In this document: in pieces, positions 51,639 to 64,000 of the stretch
Layout: each line of letters starts with the position of its first letter
How positions within the stretch are numbered: position 1 is the stretch's first letter
From: Ridgeia piscesae
Lineage: Eukaryota > Annelida > Polychaeta > Sabellida > Siboglinidae
Length of the DNA: 64,000 nt
Reading direction: 5' to 3'
Assembly (NCBI GenBank): GCA_025642075.2
Contig: JAODUO010000482.1
Coordinates: forward strand, 10,001-74,000
Translations under genes and position numbers: made by a program
The notes under the pieces: model-generated
Told to the model about the DNA's origin: nothing
The model's database searches: none
Seen by the model: only the letters and a program-made list of their open reading frames with translations

Positions 51639-54600
51639 TGCGTGCGTGTGTGTGTGCCGGGCAATCTTCGTCCCGCCACGTTCTCATAAGTGCTGCGCGC
51701 CGTACATTTAATAATTACATACACTGTGGGTGCTCTGAGTTGCTCGCAGTGATTTAATCTCAGTCTCAGTGGGACAGGGTCGTGTGGCTGTTGTTGTCGT
51801 CGAATGTCAGCGATCTTCGTCAGCGATTTCTCTGTATACTGCCATTTGACCAAGCGATATGTGTGTGACTGCGTGTGTGCGTGCCACAAGTTGTGCGTGC
51901 ATGTATGCGTGCGTGCGTGGTCTTTTCCGCTGGGGACAATTGGGTACTATACATGGGCGGATCAAAGGGGGTTACTAGGGAGTGGGGCACGAGGGAAAGC
52001 AGGTCGGTTGCTGACATCGACATCGGAAGACCGAGGGTGGGGTTGAGAGTTAGGGGTGGGGTTGAAGATTTTTCGCCGCGGAACTTCGGCTGCAGCCCCC
52101 CTATCATGTCAGCTCGGCTCACGACACCAATAGACCAGGGAAGAGGTGAAAATGGTGCATGTTTCTTCATCGCCAGCCGCTTTGGCGACATGTTACTAGC
52201 TTATAAATGCTACACAATGTTCTACAGTACACCATTTGTGATTGGACTGAGCGCTGGTGTTGGCCTCACTACCTGTTCAGGTAAACTCCCAGAAAGTGAT
52301 CTGTGTACTGCTTCAAACGAAAATATGTTTTCCTTTTATTCGTGCCGTACCATTGTCGTCATGTTAATTACATACCTGTGGAAACACAACTATGTCTGTT
52401 TGACTGTTTCGTTAGTTATATTGTTACGCTACATTTTAGAATTATAGAGTTGCATGTATCAGGTAAAATTAGAACGTTTAATTTTAACAATACATTCCGT
52501 GTAAACCGCGTAGGCCCTTTTGTTGCCAAGTTGTGTTGGTTGAATTGACGCATCCAATATGCAACTTACACTACGGACAACGCCAAACGTTGGTATTTGC
52601 ATTTCAAGCAGTTCCATAACCAAATTGAAATTATATCTTGAAGAACAGTTACCAGCTGCTTCATTCATGCGGAAAAATCTGTTGATTGTCGTCTCCACAG
52701 GTTAGTGACATGTGCCTTTTCGTATGTCACTTTTTAAACAGTTCAATCACATCCCATCCGAGGCGTTGATTTAGCCGATGATTTAGCGTTGATTTAGCGT
52801 TGATTTAGCAAACAATTAAGTCGGGTTTCATGTGGGACACCTGGGATGTTTGTTAACTAACATTTGCACGCGTGCTGCGTATTAACGCGATCTGTGTGCA
52901 ACTGTGATATGTCTTCTTGTGAAAGTTGATCGTCCGCTGACCCGCCTCTCCACTTAGTGATCCGGTCGGATTACACGCGTAAAGACGTCCTTCTGTCGCG
53001 TTGAGCCGTTTATCCAGTCATCTCGTTATCATTGTCGTTAAGCTGATTTGTAGCTAAGCTAACAGTGACTGATGTTACATTCTTCTTTTTTTAAGTAGAA
53101 GTTCGTCTAATGTGCGTTGATTGGTGGTTATTGGGGTTTCCACGAGTAGCCCTTAGATATGGTGCGCGGACGTGTGAATGTTTCCCACGGTCAGAATCGC
53201 TACCGACGACATCAGAGCGAATTTTGCCGATCGGCAGCTGATTCAGGTGAAGGTTTCGTAATCACGCAAGTGGAATGTTGCGTAAATCTCAATAAAAAAA
53301 ACTGCACGCGGCGTACATCAAACATAATTTATCCGTACGTGTTTGTAGTAAATAAGTACTTATGGGGCATGAATCTTAAAATACACGACTGAGTGCTAGA
53401 TCGAACAACCACGTGATACATATGTGAATTATTGTCAGACTGCTTTGTGAAGTCGTCAGCCGCAGCGACCCCTGGCGGGCGAGGATGCGCTACTCTACAG
53501 TGAAGCGTGCGTCGGCATGTGGACAACGTGTCACCACCCTACGTGTGAACAAAAAGCGCGTCCTGTCCGTAATGACACACCGAGACGGACCACCGATTAC
53601 TTCGTAACGGAAGCAGATCCGCCGGCAAACACCTGCCTAACGACCGCGCCGGTGTCGATGACCACTAAGATTCGCACGGCGGCGGATTCACGCGGATATC
53701 CGATGCTGCCATATACGAAGTCCTGTTCTTTCATGTTTGAGTTGTAACGAGCCCGTTAAGTAAAAACGCGAGTCTGTCTAACCGTACACGTATCGCGTTT
53801 CCCACGGCTTAGCTAATTGGTCAACATAAAGAAGATCGGGGGTGCATCATTACGGTCACTCTCTCTGACCACTGGTAACCGTCGTTAAAGATCCTCGGCG
53901 CTGACCTCTCATTAGTGCAAGCCGCATAGGCAGATGTCGAGACAGGCCACGTCAAACTGGACTGACATCTGCGGTGAGCACAGGCCGTACACCAGTCTTC
54001 CACCTGCAGGAAGACGCCTCCCAATCCGGTGTAACAGGCCGATAATGGTTCCGTGTCTAGAATAGACATACGTCCCTAGGTCACCGTGCAAAAATTCTAA
54101 TGTGGTTTGCGCCACTGGTGTGCTTATGTTTAAAAATGTAATTGCCATAATATGTACACTTTGTAAGCACAATGAAACACAACGCGTTGAAACGAAAATA
54201 ATAAAATGGAAACAACTCGAGAATTATTCACCCAATGGGCGATATTATGACTTCAGAACTACTCAAGCGCTAAATGTTTTGGCATACCATTTGCAGATTA
54301 GCACAGCGCCAAACCGGCGGAGGAAGACGATTTAACCGCGGTGTCCTGTCGCGCTAAACGTCTCGTGCGCGCTCGGTCTCGTGACGAATGATCTCAATGC
54401 CTTATATAAGTGGTGGTTTCTGGTTATGAACTGACTGCATCGTGAACAGCCGCCTACAAGAGACGACTTGAAACACAACGTGTCGTTATTTCCTGCTCCG
54501 TCTATGATGAATGACCTGCGGATGTAACCAGGACACGACATTGGCATGTCCTGGCACGGGTCTTCATACCGAGATACCTTCATGTTAATGCCATATCTTC

Positions 54601-54710
54601 TCTCCACACATACATCTAAGCATACGTGTTTCGCAACACAAAATCTGCCATGACAGTTTCGGCTTTTTGTTTCTTGCCTCGATCACTGGTAAATACAAAC
54701 TAACTAACTA
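50690..54710. other. Long presumed intron, no exon recognised
   Basis: If the TM2D3-like gene continues to the right, this is intronic. I find no TM2 exon. A GC/GT microsatellite lies at 51,603-51,655. Sequence at about 51,950-52,110 (GGGCGGATCAAAGGGGG ... GCAGCCCCCCTA) resembles a degraded transposon end pair. A tRNA-like promoter remnant (AGTTGAGGTAATCAG ... GGTTTAAACCTGG) lies near 50,820-50,880. All of these except the microsatellite are weak. Confidence 0.35.
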
Positions 54711-54711
54711 A

Positions 54712-55055
54712 CTGCTTAAGAGCACAAAGGCTCCGGGGTAGAGCTTCCGACTCTCGGCTAAGAGAACCCGGGTTCGAATCTTGTGCTGCGGTATTAAAAG
54801 CTTGGGCAAATTTCTTCACTCTACTTTGCTCCAGTTCACTCAGCTATATACATTTTAGTTCACTCAGCTGGAAAAAAATTAGTACCTGGCTGTAGACAGT
54901 GGTGGATATGTATACGAGCAGCATTCGTTGGATGTTTTCCAGAGAAGCCGAGATGGTGTCTGAGTGAACAGGTCTGTCAGGGAAGTAAAGTGTAAAGCGC
55001 TTTGAACGGTCCTGAGGACTGGATACTGCGCTATATAAGAACTTTCCTTTTTTAC
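54712..55055 (+). mobile_element. tRNA-derived SINE, best-preserved copy
   Basis: The tRNA-like head has CCGGGGTAGAGCTTCCGACT and an intact box-B GGTTCGAATC. The body has CTCCAGTTCACTCAGCT (partly duplicated) and CCAGAGAAGCCGAGATGG. The tail is AAAGCGCTTTGAACGG then GCGCTATATAAGAACTTTCC. Confidence 0.85.
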
Positions 55056-55109
55056 TTAAAGTATACGGTCGGAGACATGTGTATACGTAAAATGTCTGGG
55101 CGCTGAGAG

Positions 55110-55407
55110 TCCAGGGCTTTAGGCAGGATCAAAGTATTGCCAGTCACACATGTTCTCGTGGACACATGGATGTTAACTGTTAAGCCAGTTTACCAACGTT
55201 TAGATGTGTCTGATGATCTGAAATGGACTACAAACACACATGTGACACCATTTTCACTCACTTTCAAGGCATAACTAACAATATCTATGGTTTTGGGAGA
55301 CTTTTTTTGCTCCTTAATTTTTATACCCGTCCACCATATTTCTACCCGTCCATATTCGTTTTTACCCGTCCAAATGACGGGTGGACGGGTCTCTACATAA
55401 AGCTATG
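55110..55407. mobile_element. hAT-like MITE, inverted second copy
   Basis: Reverse-complement relative of 37,631-37,936, starting TCCAGGGCTTTAGGCAGGA and ending CTACATAAAGCTATG. The flanks GCTGAGAG and GCTGAGAT match at 7 of 8 bases and may be the target duplication. Confidence 0.75.
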
Positions 55408-55409
55408 GC

Positions 55410-57340
55410 TGAGATGCAGCATGAGGTATACTGTGTAAGTGCATGAGGCGTGTTAGATGTCTGACGTTTCCTCTGCCTCCAGCCCGAGATACGTAAGATA
55501 ATCGGTTTATATTTCACGATTTCCACAGCTTTAGACACAATAATAGAATCTACGATAACATATTATACAAAGAAATCTATAATAATACTAAATACAATAT
55601 CACTACAATAAAAAAACTATTGTAACCACAATTCCAAAAACATGGATCATTTCAACAATTTCTGACAGAAATGCAATACATAAAACTAAACAAATTACTT
55701 GAAGTAACTGACCAGTAAACATCAACCATTACGCAATTTGCGAAACAAATATTCACAACTGTAAGCGGATTTCATGCGACACGCTTTAGAACTGTGTTGT
55801 TATTAAACGTTGCCAGTACGTGTCCAATACGTCACGAAATGACGACGTCCAATTTCGCCGGTCCAACACGTCCACGGTTATCTGTCACGTTCGCGTACGT
55901 CGGATGACGACATGGACGCCAAAGCGCGACGACAGTACAGGGACTAACGCATATTAGCGCTTCGCCAAAACACGACAAGAATGGCACATCGGCTTCGTTC
56001 GTGAATGTTCCGCCGACTTTCGGCCGGCGATATTTGGACGCGCGGTTATTAATAATGTTATGTCACACGGAAAACACCGCGTAGGTCTTCTTCTATTGCC
56101 ATACAAGTGCACACCCCGGAGTAATGTCGCATCAGCTGACCTGTCTGTACGAGCCGGTGGCGGAGTACCATACACAACTGGACAGTGCCATAGTCCGCCT
56201 CCGATTATGTGTGCCACTGTGTCACTTTTGAGTACAATTTCAGCAGAATGCCGGTGGCAAACAGAACACACACGTCTAATGACTGAACTTAGCCAATTCT
56301 AAAATTGGAATTGTGTTTATATCCTCTCAGGCGGTGGCAATTGTGTTCATACAATTGAATTTTGAACGTGATTGCTGCAACACGATCCCTTTCAAAATCT
56401 CTTTTATCGTCGGCCAATGAAATCGCCCACGACGAGGGTGCTCGGCCTCCGGACCTGTGATATCATGTTTTGAGTGATTTCAGCCAAACGCTGTTCGTGT
56501 TATATGCAGTGTTTGGGACGTGAATGCGATTCCCGCCAATCGTCAAATTGCGCGGTTCCCACGGTTGACATAGTAGCAACAATTGGTATACTTATATAGT
56601 TCGACTCCGCTCACTCCCCAGCTTTACGGAGACGATCAGCCAGGGGTAGTAGCATAGCGCAGCGACCCCTGGCTGGTGGTGTTGGACCCACCGTGGGAGA
56701 AAAACGTTTGAACACGCGTCCAGTGATATGCCGTCATTTGTTGTCATTGAATATTCACCTTGGAAACACAACCTACGCGTCTAATATGTCATGTACCAGG
56801 CTATCTTTATTTCTGTCCAGAATATTTGTCCGAAGACGACTTTCATGATGTGTTCTTTGCTGCCGCTGTCAGTGACGGCACCGGTTGTACCATTGCGACA
56901 TTGGGCATGTAAACGACTACAGTGTCGTAAATATATCGCCAAGGAAGAGTAGATGAATAAACGACAACACGAGTAAAGATCGATAATTCCTCATGCTAGA
57001 ACTACTTCTGATTTTAGTTTAAAATAAATGTAAAGTAAAACTAAAAGTCATATTTAATGTTGCCCCGAGATAGTCGCGCGGTCACGTGACCCCTCCAGCG
57101 GCCGACGGTCGGGTGTGGCTCATGTGTCGCGTCTGTTGTATTAACACGACTAATTAGTAGCCGCGAATGTGACGTGACACGACGACTATGACAGAGTAAT
57201 TGTTTACCGGGACTGTTCGTGTCAGTGCGTCACTTCCGTGACCAACTCAACCCGCCCGACCGTCTTTGCGAAATGATGTCCTTATGCTGTCACCAATCTT
57301 GTCACTAGCCGACGTTTTAACTGAACCATTTCCGCGTTCC
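55410..57340. other. Intergenic or intronic DNA, CpG-rich in parts
   Basis: No gene recognised. 55,780-56,320 and 57,060-57,260 are comparatively rich in CpG, which could mark a promoter. At about 56,595-56,690, CTCCGCTCACTCCCCAGC followed by CAGCGACCCCTGGC repeats the downstream part of the SINE at 14.7 kb. Confidence 0.35.
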
Positions 57341-57344
57341 GTGG

Positions 57345-57785
57345 CTGTCTCTTCCCCCTCCCTCATTCACCATTCATTCCTCCTTCTCCACCTTCCTCAT
57401 TCTTACCTGCTCCTTCCTCCCTCCCTCCCTCCCATCCCTCCTTTCCCTCTCCTCCCTCCCCTCCCTCATTTCCCTCTCCTCCCCTACCTCCTTTCCCTCT
57501 CCTCCTATCCAGCCCCTCCTTTCCCTCTCCTCCCACCCCTCCCTCTTTTCCCTCTCCTCCGATCTCCTCCCTCTTTCCCCTCTCCTCCCACCTCCTCCCT
57601 CCTTTCCCTCTCCTCCCATCCCATCACTCCTTTCCCTCTCCTCCCATCCCCTCCCTCTTTCCCCTTTCCTCCCATCCCCTCCCTCTTTCCCCTTTCCTCC
57701 CATCCCCTCCCTCTTTCCCTCTCCTCCCATCCCATCACTCCTTTCCCTCTCCTCCCTTCCCTTCCTCTCTTCACCCCCCCCCCCA
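57345..57785. repeat. Polypyrimidine tract, CCTCCC / CCCTCTTTCC low-complexity repeat
   Basis: About 440 bp of almost pure C and T on the plus strand, with loose ~30-bp periodicity (CCATCCCCTCCCTCTTTCCC). Open frames on both strands (Pro/Leu/Ser-rich and Glu/Arg/Gly-rich) are by-products. Such mirror-like homopurine-homopyrimidine DNA can form triplexes in general. Confidence 0.95.
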
Positions 57786-57789
57786 CCAA

Positions 57790-59330
57790 CCTCGTTTCCG
57801 ACTGTGGTCAACAAGACGTTTAACGTGGACACTGCCTGATGTCATTAGCTACTGTTTCTAGTTGGTAATTCGATTACGTTGCGTACACGTAACGTCACGG
57901 TGTGCGTGGCTGACCGGAAGTCGTCCGGACTGGCAAGTTTTTGCAGATGGAACCGACCGCCGGTTGTGGGTTTTGTTTAACTGACCACGAAATGGGACGT
58001 AAAATAAATATAGAGTTCCTGCCTGACTGATGGTTGCAATGGGGGAGGCGAGTCGTCAATCACGTGACGTCACGTGACTGAACCGCGCGTGTCACGTTAG
58101 ATATCGATCGGACGATTTAGTTGGCCGGCGTAATGTGTGTCGCTACCGTAGAAATGTCATTATTCGATAGGTTTACACGGCCAGCATTCGATGTTTATGG
58201 ATGTTTTAAATAATACGGCGCCCGAGTGAAAGCGGCCAGGTTTCCTTGTTTTCCATTTCGCAAACGTTATCGATTGATATGTGCAGAGTCGTCATTTGTG
58301 ACCGTTGTTGAGGTGTTGCTGTGATTCGCGACATAAACGACCCACCCTAGCTCTCTCTCGTCCGTCCGTGTCGCAGAGACTTCTTTATTCGTCGTGGTCG
58401 AGCCATGTTCGTAGTCTCAGTGACCGACGACAGAATTCTAGTCAACATTTGTGATGCACTTAGCACTTAGTACTTATAATAATATTATCGTTTCATTTTA
58501 TAGCGATTTTAGATAAATGATTAACAATCAAAGTGTCTCGCGTAATAACATTACACGTATATTAATGTTAACATAATAAATAAATAAAATTTAATATAAC
58601 TAAATTAAGCTAAAATACGATATTAAGATAAAGTGCTACATTAAACTAAATAATCAGTAAGTTAAACTAAAATAATAAGTAAATTAGGCTAAGACTGAAT
58701 TAAGTTGTATATGACTGCGGTTGTGTTAATGTAGTAGCTAGGCGTCCAATTGAAGACTCACAGTTTAGTATAGCCTACCACTAACTTATACATTTTATTA
58801 ATTAAAATAGTTTTAAATTTGTTAGATAATGATTTAGACTACGTCAGACGTTTGTACTTTAATATTAATTTAACTTTTTATTATGTATCATTATTATATT
58901 AAAACTTATTTATTAGTATTAATATTAATTACATAATTTATTTATCTCTACACTTCTTTGCTTTTAGTCTTATAAAACTATGTCAATATATGTGTATTAT
59001 GTTGAATATTTATATCCACTTTCAATGTGCCTTTTATTGTACTGTACGGCCCCATAGAATAGCATTGTATAAATATGGGGCTGTATAAATCAATAAACAT
59101 TTACGTAGTCAGGTAAACACTCTGTCTAGTCTAGGTGCATTGGCCCTACTGCCCGCCGACAGTGCGGGCTCCAGGCGTTAGCTGTATCTTACTTGTTTAT
59201 GACTCCGAGCGACCGTCAGCTGATTACATTTGTACGGGAAGGTCGGCGGTGTCGCGTGTCACCATACGTCGCCTGTCTTCACACCCATACGTCTTCTGTC
59301 TGGCGGCCTCCACGCTGTACACGAACGCAG
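57790..59330. other. Intergenic DNA, no gene recognised
   Basis: The left half (57,850-58,460) is CpG-containing. 58,470-59,000 is very AT-rich. Around 59,030-59,105 there is a 3'-end-like sequence (GGGGCTGTATAAATC then AATAAACA) that could be a polyadenylation region of a retroelement or an unseen transcript. Confidence 0.3.
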
Positions 59331-59334
59331 GTGT

Positions 59335-59642
59335 TCTCGCACGCACACAGGCGCGCGCGTACATAGAACGCACACGCACGTACATACACACGCCCACGCA
59401 CGCACGCACTCTCTCTCTCTCTCAAACACACACACGCACGCACGCACGCACTCCCTCTCTCTTACACACACACACACCCACACACACACGCTGGGGGAGA
59501 GATACACACTCAAACACACGCACGTACACAGAAACACATACACAGAAACACACACACGTAGTCACACACACGCACACCCACGCACGCACGCACGCACACA
59601 CACACACACACACGCACGCACGCACGCACGCACGCGCGTATT
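59335..59642. repeat. CA / ACGC compound microsatellite
   Basis: CA, ACGC and CT dinucleotide and tetranucleotide tracts. The His/Thr-rich frames over it (59135-59788 and others) are artefacts. Confidence 0.95.
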
Positions 59643-59644
59643 GT

Positions 59645-60930
59645 CATGCAACTGGTTTCATGTTTGCTATCGGAAGCATGCGTCGGGAAATGAAGTTGAA
59701 CAGTATTAAAGATGCTAACCAGTTCCCGGAAGTCTTGTGCGCATGTCTGCAACACTTCATTTATCGTATAGTGAATTACCAAAACTGAGTTACGTGAAGC
59801 CGCTTCACTGCACTTCTCGTTATAGCCAAATAAAAGCATCATCAACCCAACAAAGCTAACGTTATAATAATACGAAACGAACACAGCATGGAACTATGCT
59901 ATGTAGCTAACCTATTTACAGTCACGCTTTATTTCCAAGTAAAGTACAGCGAACATTCGGTAAGAGTAAATTAAAGAAAAAACTAATTTTTATGAAAGAG
60001 AATGAGATAGAGATGCTACATATTACAGCACTTCCTCTCAGTGGCAATGTGACAGGGTTTTTATATTGCATTTACGGAACTTAAATATATAGTATTGTTA
60101 ATCTATGCAATTGGTATTTAAAGGTATTCGTGCATACACTGTAGGCTACGTGTTTTGATAACGTTAGTCGTCATTGCTGATTCGGTGTTCGCCTTGTTGT
60201 CGCTGATGTGTGCTTCCTGACTAGCGAATTATGAGCAACCAACCAAACTTAGCGTAATAGGATCAAGCAACGACATCGCGTTGTTGTTTTTTCGTACAAC
60301 GACAGCTCGACGGCAGGTGAATGTCACGATTGGTTGCAACGAGGTTAATTATGCAACGACTTAGGACAGTGTTCAGTCGCTGGCGACAAAGACTGTCCTA
60401 ATATGGCTTACGTCTGAAGTCTCGCACGACGTTTTAGTAACTCGACCAACTGCATCGGCGTCGAATGTTTTGCGCGTGTTTATGTTTCTATCTGATATCT
60501 ATTTAAATCGCAGTTGTCTATGTATTGTTCGTTGTTACTGGTTGCATGAATCGTATTTAAAGTTGGGCAGTCACGTTGCGTATATATCTGAGTAAAGTAT
60601 TATGTTGTTTATTAAGAAAAAACACGTCGTTTGCCAAGACGAATGGTTTTAACGTTAAGAATGTTCGCAATGACATCGTGAAACCGACCCCACGATAGGG
60701 GCTCGTGTATAATTGTCAACATTTTCCGAAGTGCACAAACCGTACGCGGGGGTGGTGGGAGTTTTTAAATGTTATAGCCTACTTACTATTGTTGGTACGT
60801 ATTAAACGCAACGATCGATATGTTTAGTGTACTCTTTGGGAAGGGATAGGGGTCCAGAAAAAACGTACTTTTTGTACGCTTCCGATTTTATTGACTATTA
60901 TATTCGACCACTGATGTGAATCTAAGAACT
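59645..60930. other. Unique sequence left of the 63-bp array
   Basis: I recognise no gene. The minus-strand frame that crosses the array ends here at 60,824 after a short non-repetitive tail. Confidence 0.35.
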
Positions 60931-60936
60931 TAGTTG

Positions 60937-63900
60937 ATGCTATTGGAGACGCTTCGGGTGTGTGAGAACAGTTGGGTTCATACAGTAACAAGGACAGTGA
61001 TGGTACTGGAGAGGCTTCGGGTGTGTGAGAACAGTTGGGTTCATACAGTAACAAGGACAGTGGTGATACTGGAGAGGCTTCAGTTGTGTGAGAACAGTTG
61101 GGTTCATACAGTAACAAGGACAGTGATGGTACTGGAGAGGCTTCAGTTGTGTGAGAACAGTTGGGTTCATACAGTAACAAGGACAGTGATGGTACTGGAG
61201 AGGCTTCAGTTGTGTGAGAACAGTTGGGTTCATACAGTAACAAGGACAGTGGTGATACTGGAGAGGCTTCAGTTGTGTGAGAACAGTTGAGTTCGTACAG
61301 TAACAAGGACAGTGGTGGTACTGGAGAGGCTTCGGGCGTGTGAGAACAGTTGGGTTCATACAGTAACAAGGACAGTGGTGGTACTGGAGAGGCTTCAGTT
61401 GTGTGAGAACAGTTGGGTTCATACAGTAACAAGGACAGTGGTGGTACTGGAGAGGCTTCGGTTGTGTGAGAACAGTTGGGTTCGTACAGTAACAAGGACA
61501 GTGATGGTACTGGAGAGGCTTCGGGTGTGTGAGAACAGTTGGGTTCATACAGTAACAAGGACAGTGGTGGTACTGGAGAGGCTTCGGTTGTGTGAGAACA
61601 GTTGGGTTCGTACAGTAACAAGGACAGTGATGGTACTGGAGAGGCTTCGGTTGTGTGAGAACAGTTGGGTTCATACAGTAACAAGGACAGTGATGGTACT
61701 GGAGAGGCTTCGGTTGTGTGAGAACAGTTGGGTTCGTACAGTAACAAGGACAGTGATGGTACTGGAGAGGCTTCGGGTGTGTGAGAACAGTTGGGTTCGT
61801 ACAGTAACAAGGACAGTGATGGTACTGGAGAGGCTTCGGTTGTGTGAGAACAGTTGGGTTCGTACAGTAACAAGGACAGTGATGGTACTGGAGAGGCTTC
61901 GGTTGTGTGAGAACAGTTGGGTTCCTGCAGTAACAAGGACAGTGATGGTACTGGAGAGGCTTCGGTTGTGTGAGAACAGTTGGGTTCATACAGTAACAAG
62001 GACAGTGATGGCATTGGAGAGGCTTCGGTTGTGTGAGAACAGTTGGGTTCGTACAGTAACAAGGACAGTGATGGTACTGGAGAGGCTTCGGGTGTGTGAG
62101 AACAGTTGGGTTCATACAGTAACAAGGACAGTGATGGTACTGGAGAGGCTTCGGGTGTGTGAGAACAGTTGGGTTCATACAGTAACAAGGACAGTGATGG
62201 TACTGGAGAGGCTTCGGGTGTGTGAGAACAGTTGGGTTCGTACAGTAACAAGGACAGTGGTGATACTGGAGAGGCTTCGGTTGTGTGAGAACAGTTGGGT
62301 TCATACAGTAACAAGGACAGTGGTGGTACTGGAGAGGCTTCGGGCGTGTGAGAACAGTTGGGTTCATACAGTAACAAGGACAGTGGTGGTACTGGAGAGG
62401 CTTCGGTTGTGTGAGAACAGTTGGGTTCATACAGTAACAAGGACAGTGATGGTACTGGAGAGGCTTCGGTTGTGTGAGAACAGTTGGGTTCGTACAGTAA
62501 CAAGGACAGTGATGGTACTGGAGAGGCTTCGGGTGTGTGAGAACAGTTGGGTTCGTACAGTAACAAGGACAGTGATGGTACTGGAGAGGCTTCGGTTGTG
62601 TGAGAACAGTTGAGTTCGTACAGTAACAAGGACAGTGATGGTACTGGAGAGGCTTCGGGTGTGTGAGAACAGTTGAGTTCGTACAGTAACAAGGACAGTG
62701 GTGGTACTGGAGAGGCTTCGGTTGTGTGAGAACAGTTGGGTTCATACAGTAACAAGGACAGTGGTGATACTGGAGAGGCTTCGGTTGTGTGAGAACAGTT
62801 GGGTTCATACAGTAACAAGGACAGTGATGTTACTGGAGAGACTTCGGTTGTGTGAGAACAGTTGGGTTCGTACAGTAACAAGGACAGTGATGTTACTGGA
62901 GAGACTTCGGGTGTGTGAGAACAGTTGGGTTCCTGCAGTAACAAGGACAGTGATGGTACTGGAGAGGCTTCGGTTGTGTGAGAACAGTTGGGTTCATACA
63001 GTAACAAGGACAGTGATGGTACTGGAGAGACTTCGGGTGTGTGAGAACAGTTGGGTTCATACAGTAACAAGGACAGTGATGTTACTGGAGAGACTTCGGG
63101 TGTGTGAGAACAGTTGGGTTCGTACAGTAACAAGGACAGTGGTGATACTGGAGAGGCTTCGGTTGTGTGAGAACAGTTGGGTTCGTACAGTAACAAGGAC
63201 AGTGATGGTACTGGAGAGGCTTCGGGTGTGTGAGAACAGTTGGGTTCATACAGTAACAAGGACAGTGATGGTACTGGAGAGGCTTCGGGTGTGTGAGAAC
63301 AGTTGGGTTCATACAGTAACAAGGACAGTGATGGTACTGGAGAGGCTTCGGTTGTGTGAGAACAGTTGGGTTCATACAGTAACAAGGACAGTGGTGATAC
63401 TGGAGAGGCTTCGGTTGTGTGAGAACAGTTGGGTTCGTACAGTAACAAGGACAGTGATGGTACTGGAGAGGCTTCGGTTGTGTGAGAACAGTTGGGTTCG
63501 TACAGTAACAAGGACAGTGATGGTACTGGAGAGGCTTCGGGTGTGTGAGAACAGTTGGGTTCATACAGTAACAAGGACAGTGATGTTACTGGAGAGACTT
63601 CGGGTGTGTGAGAACAGTTGGGTTCCTGCAGTAACAAGGACAGTGATGGTACTGGAGAGACTTCGGGTATGTGAGAACAGTTGGGTTCCTGCAGTAACAA
63701 GGACAGTGATGGTACTGGAGAGGCTTCGGTTGTGTGAGAACAGTTGGGTTCATACAGTAACAAGGACAGTGATGGTACTGGAGAGACTTCGGGTGTGTGA
63801 GAACAGTTGGGTTCCTGCAGTAACAAGGACAGTGATGGTACTGGAGAGGCTTCGGTTGTGTGAGAACAGTTGGGTTCATACAGTAACAAGGACAGTGGTG

Positions 63901-64000
63901 ATACTGGAGAGGCTTCGGTTGTGTGAGAACAGTTGGGTTCGTACAGTAACAAGGACAGTGATGGTACTGGAGAGGCTTCGGGTGTGTGAGAACAGTTGGG
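60937..64000. repeat. 63-bp minisatellite, at least 48 units, continuing past the right edge
   Basis: Units contain GTTCATACAGTAACAAGGAC, GGTACTGGAGAGGCTTCGG and GTGTGTGAGAACAGTTGG. All units I followed are exactly 63 bp, so several frames stay open for the entire array. The longest is on the minus strand (60,824 to beyond 63,952, over 1,000 codons). It reads LLLYEPNCSHT then PEASPVPSLS per unit and closes with a unique ~40-residue end (STKFLDSHQWSN...). Variable sites include both silent (TAT/TAC) and replacement (Thr/Pro, Ser/Pro, Tyr/Gln, Ala/Val) changes, so I see no sign of selection for a protein. Confidence 0.95.

Noticed and set aside
57266..57832. Pro/Leu/Ser-rich 185-codon frame and its Glu/Gly/Arg-rich antisense
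   Set aside because: Low-complexity pyrimidine tract; frames on both strands are open for compositional reasons.
59135..59788. 217-codon frame rich in His and Thr
   Set aside because: Most of it is translated CA/ACGC microsatellite.

Overview
The window is eukaryotic, AT-rich, intron-containing and crowded with microsatellites, minisatellites, tRNA-derived SINEs, hAT-like DNA transposons and decayed non-LTR retrotransposons. This is typical of an invertebrate metazoan. A lophotrochozoan, perhaps a mollusc, is my best guess from overall character, at low confidence. Nothing bacterial or viral was recognised.

Layout. 1-6,083: no gene recognised; a long GT/GC/GA microsatellite and one (AT)n. 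6,084-27,612 and 27,924-45,605: two copies of one large tandem segmental duplication. Each copy carries two pyroglutamyl-peptidase I (PGPEP1-like) genes, all on the minus strand. Order along the window is copy A (9.3-14.5 kb), C (22.2-25.0 kb), B (31.2-32.6 kb) and D (38.3-42.8 kb). A/B and C/D are the close pairs, so an older duplication gave the A-type and C-type genes and a younger one copied the A+C block to B+D. A, C and D have four in-phase coding exons and keep Glu, Cys and His at the catalytic positions. B is a pseudogene: exon 2 is deleted and exon 3 carries a 49-bp frameshift deletion. 45.6-50.5 kb: a foldback element, a retrotransposon fragment, and three consecutive plus-strand exons of a TM2D3-like gene whose TM2 membrane exons are not in the window. 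50.5-60.9 kb: mostly anonymous, partly CpG-rich DNA with a SINE, a hAT MITE and a 430-bp pyrimidine tract. 60.9-64.0 kb: a 63-bp minisatellite running off the right edge.

Most notable signal. Intron 2 of every PGPEP1 copy ends in a 39-bp minisatellite, and the unit is a duplicate of the exon-3 splice junction itself: the last ~12 intronic bases (TTATGTTTCAG) plus the first ~27 bases of exon 3 (LVVHIGVS...). Because 39 is a multiple of 3, each upstream copy of the acceptor is in frame with exon 3. Copy C has 13 exactly spaced acceptors and copy A has 22 before the first frameshifting unit. If upstream acceptors are used, the enzyme would gain a variable number of 13-residue repeats. In copy A the distal subfamily has lost the acceptor AG, and in copy D the exon-proximal acceptor is degraded. 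This tandem acceptor array is the strongest candidate for something undescribed; its use in splicing is inference and needs RNA evidence.
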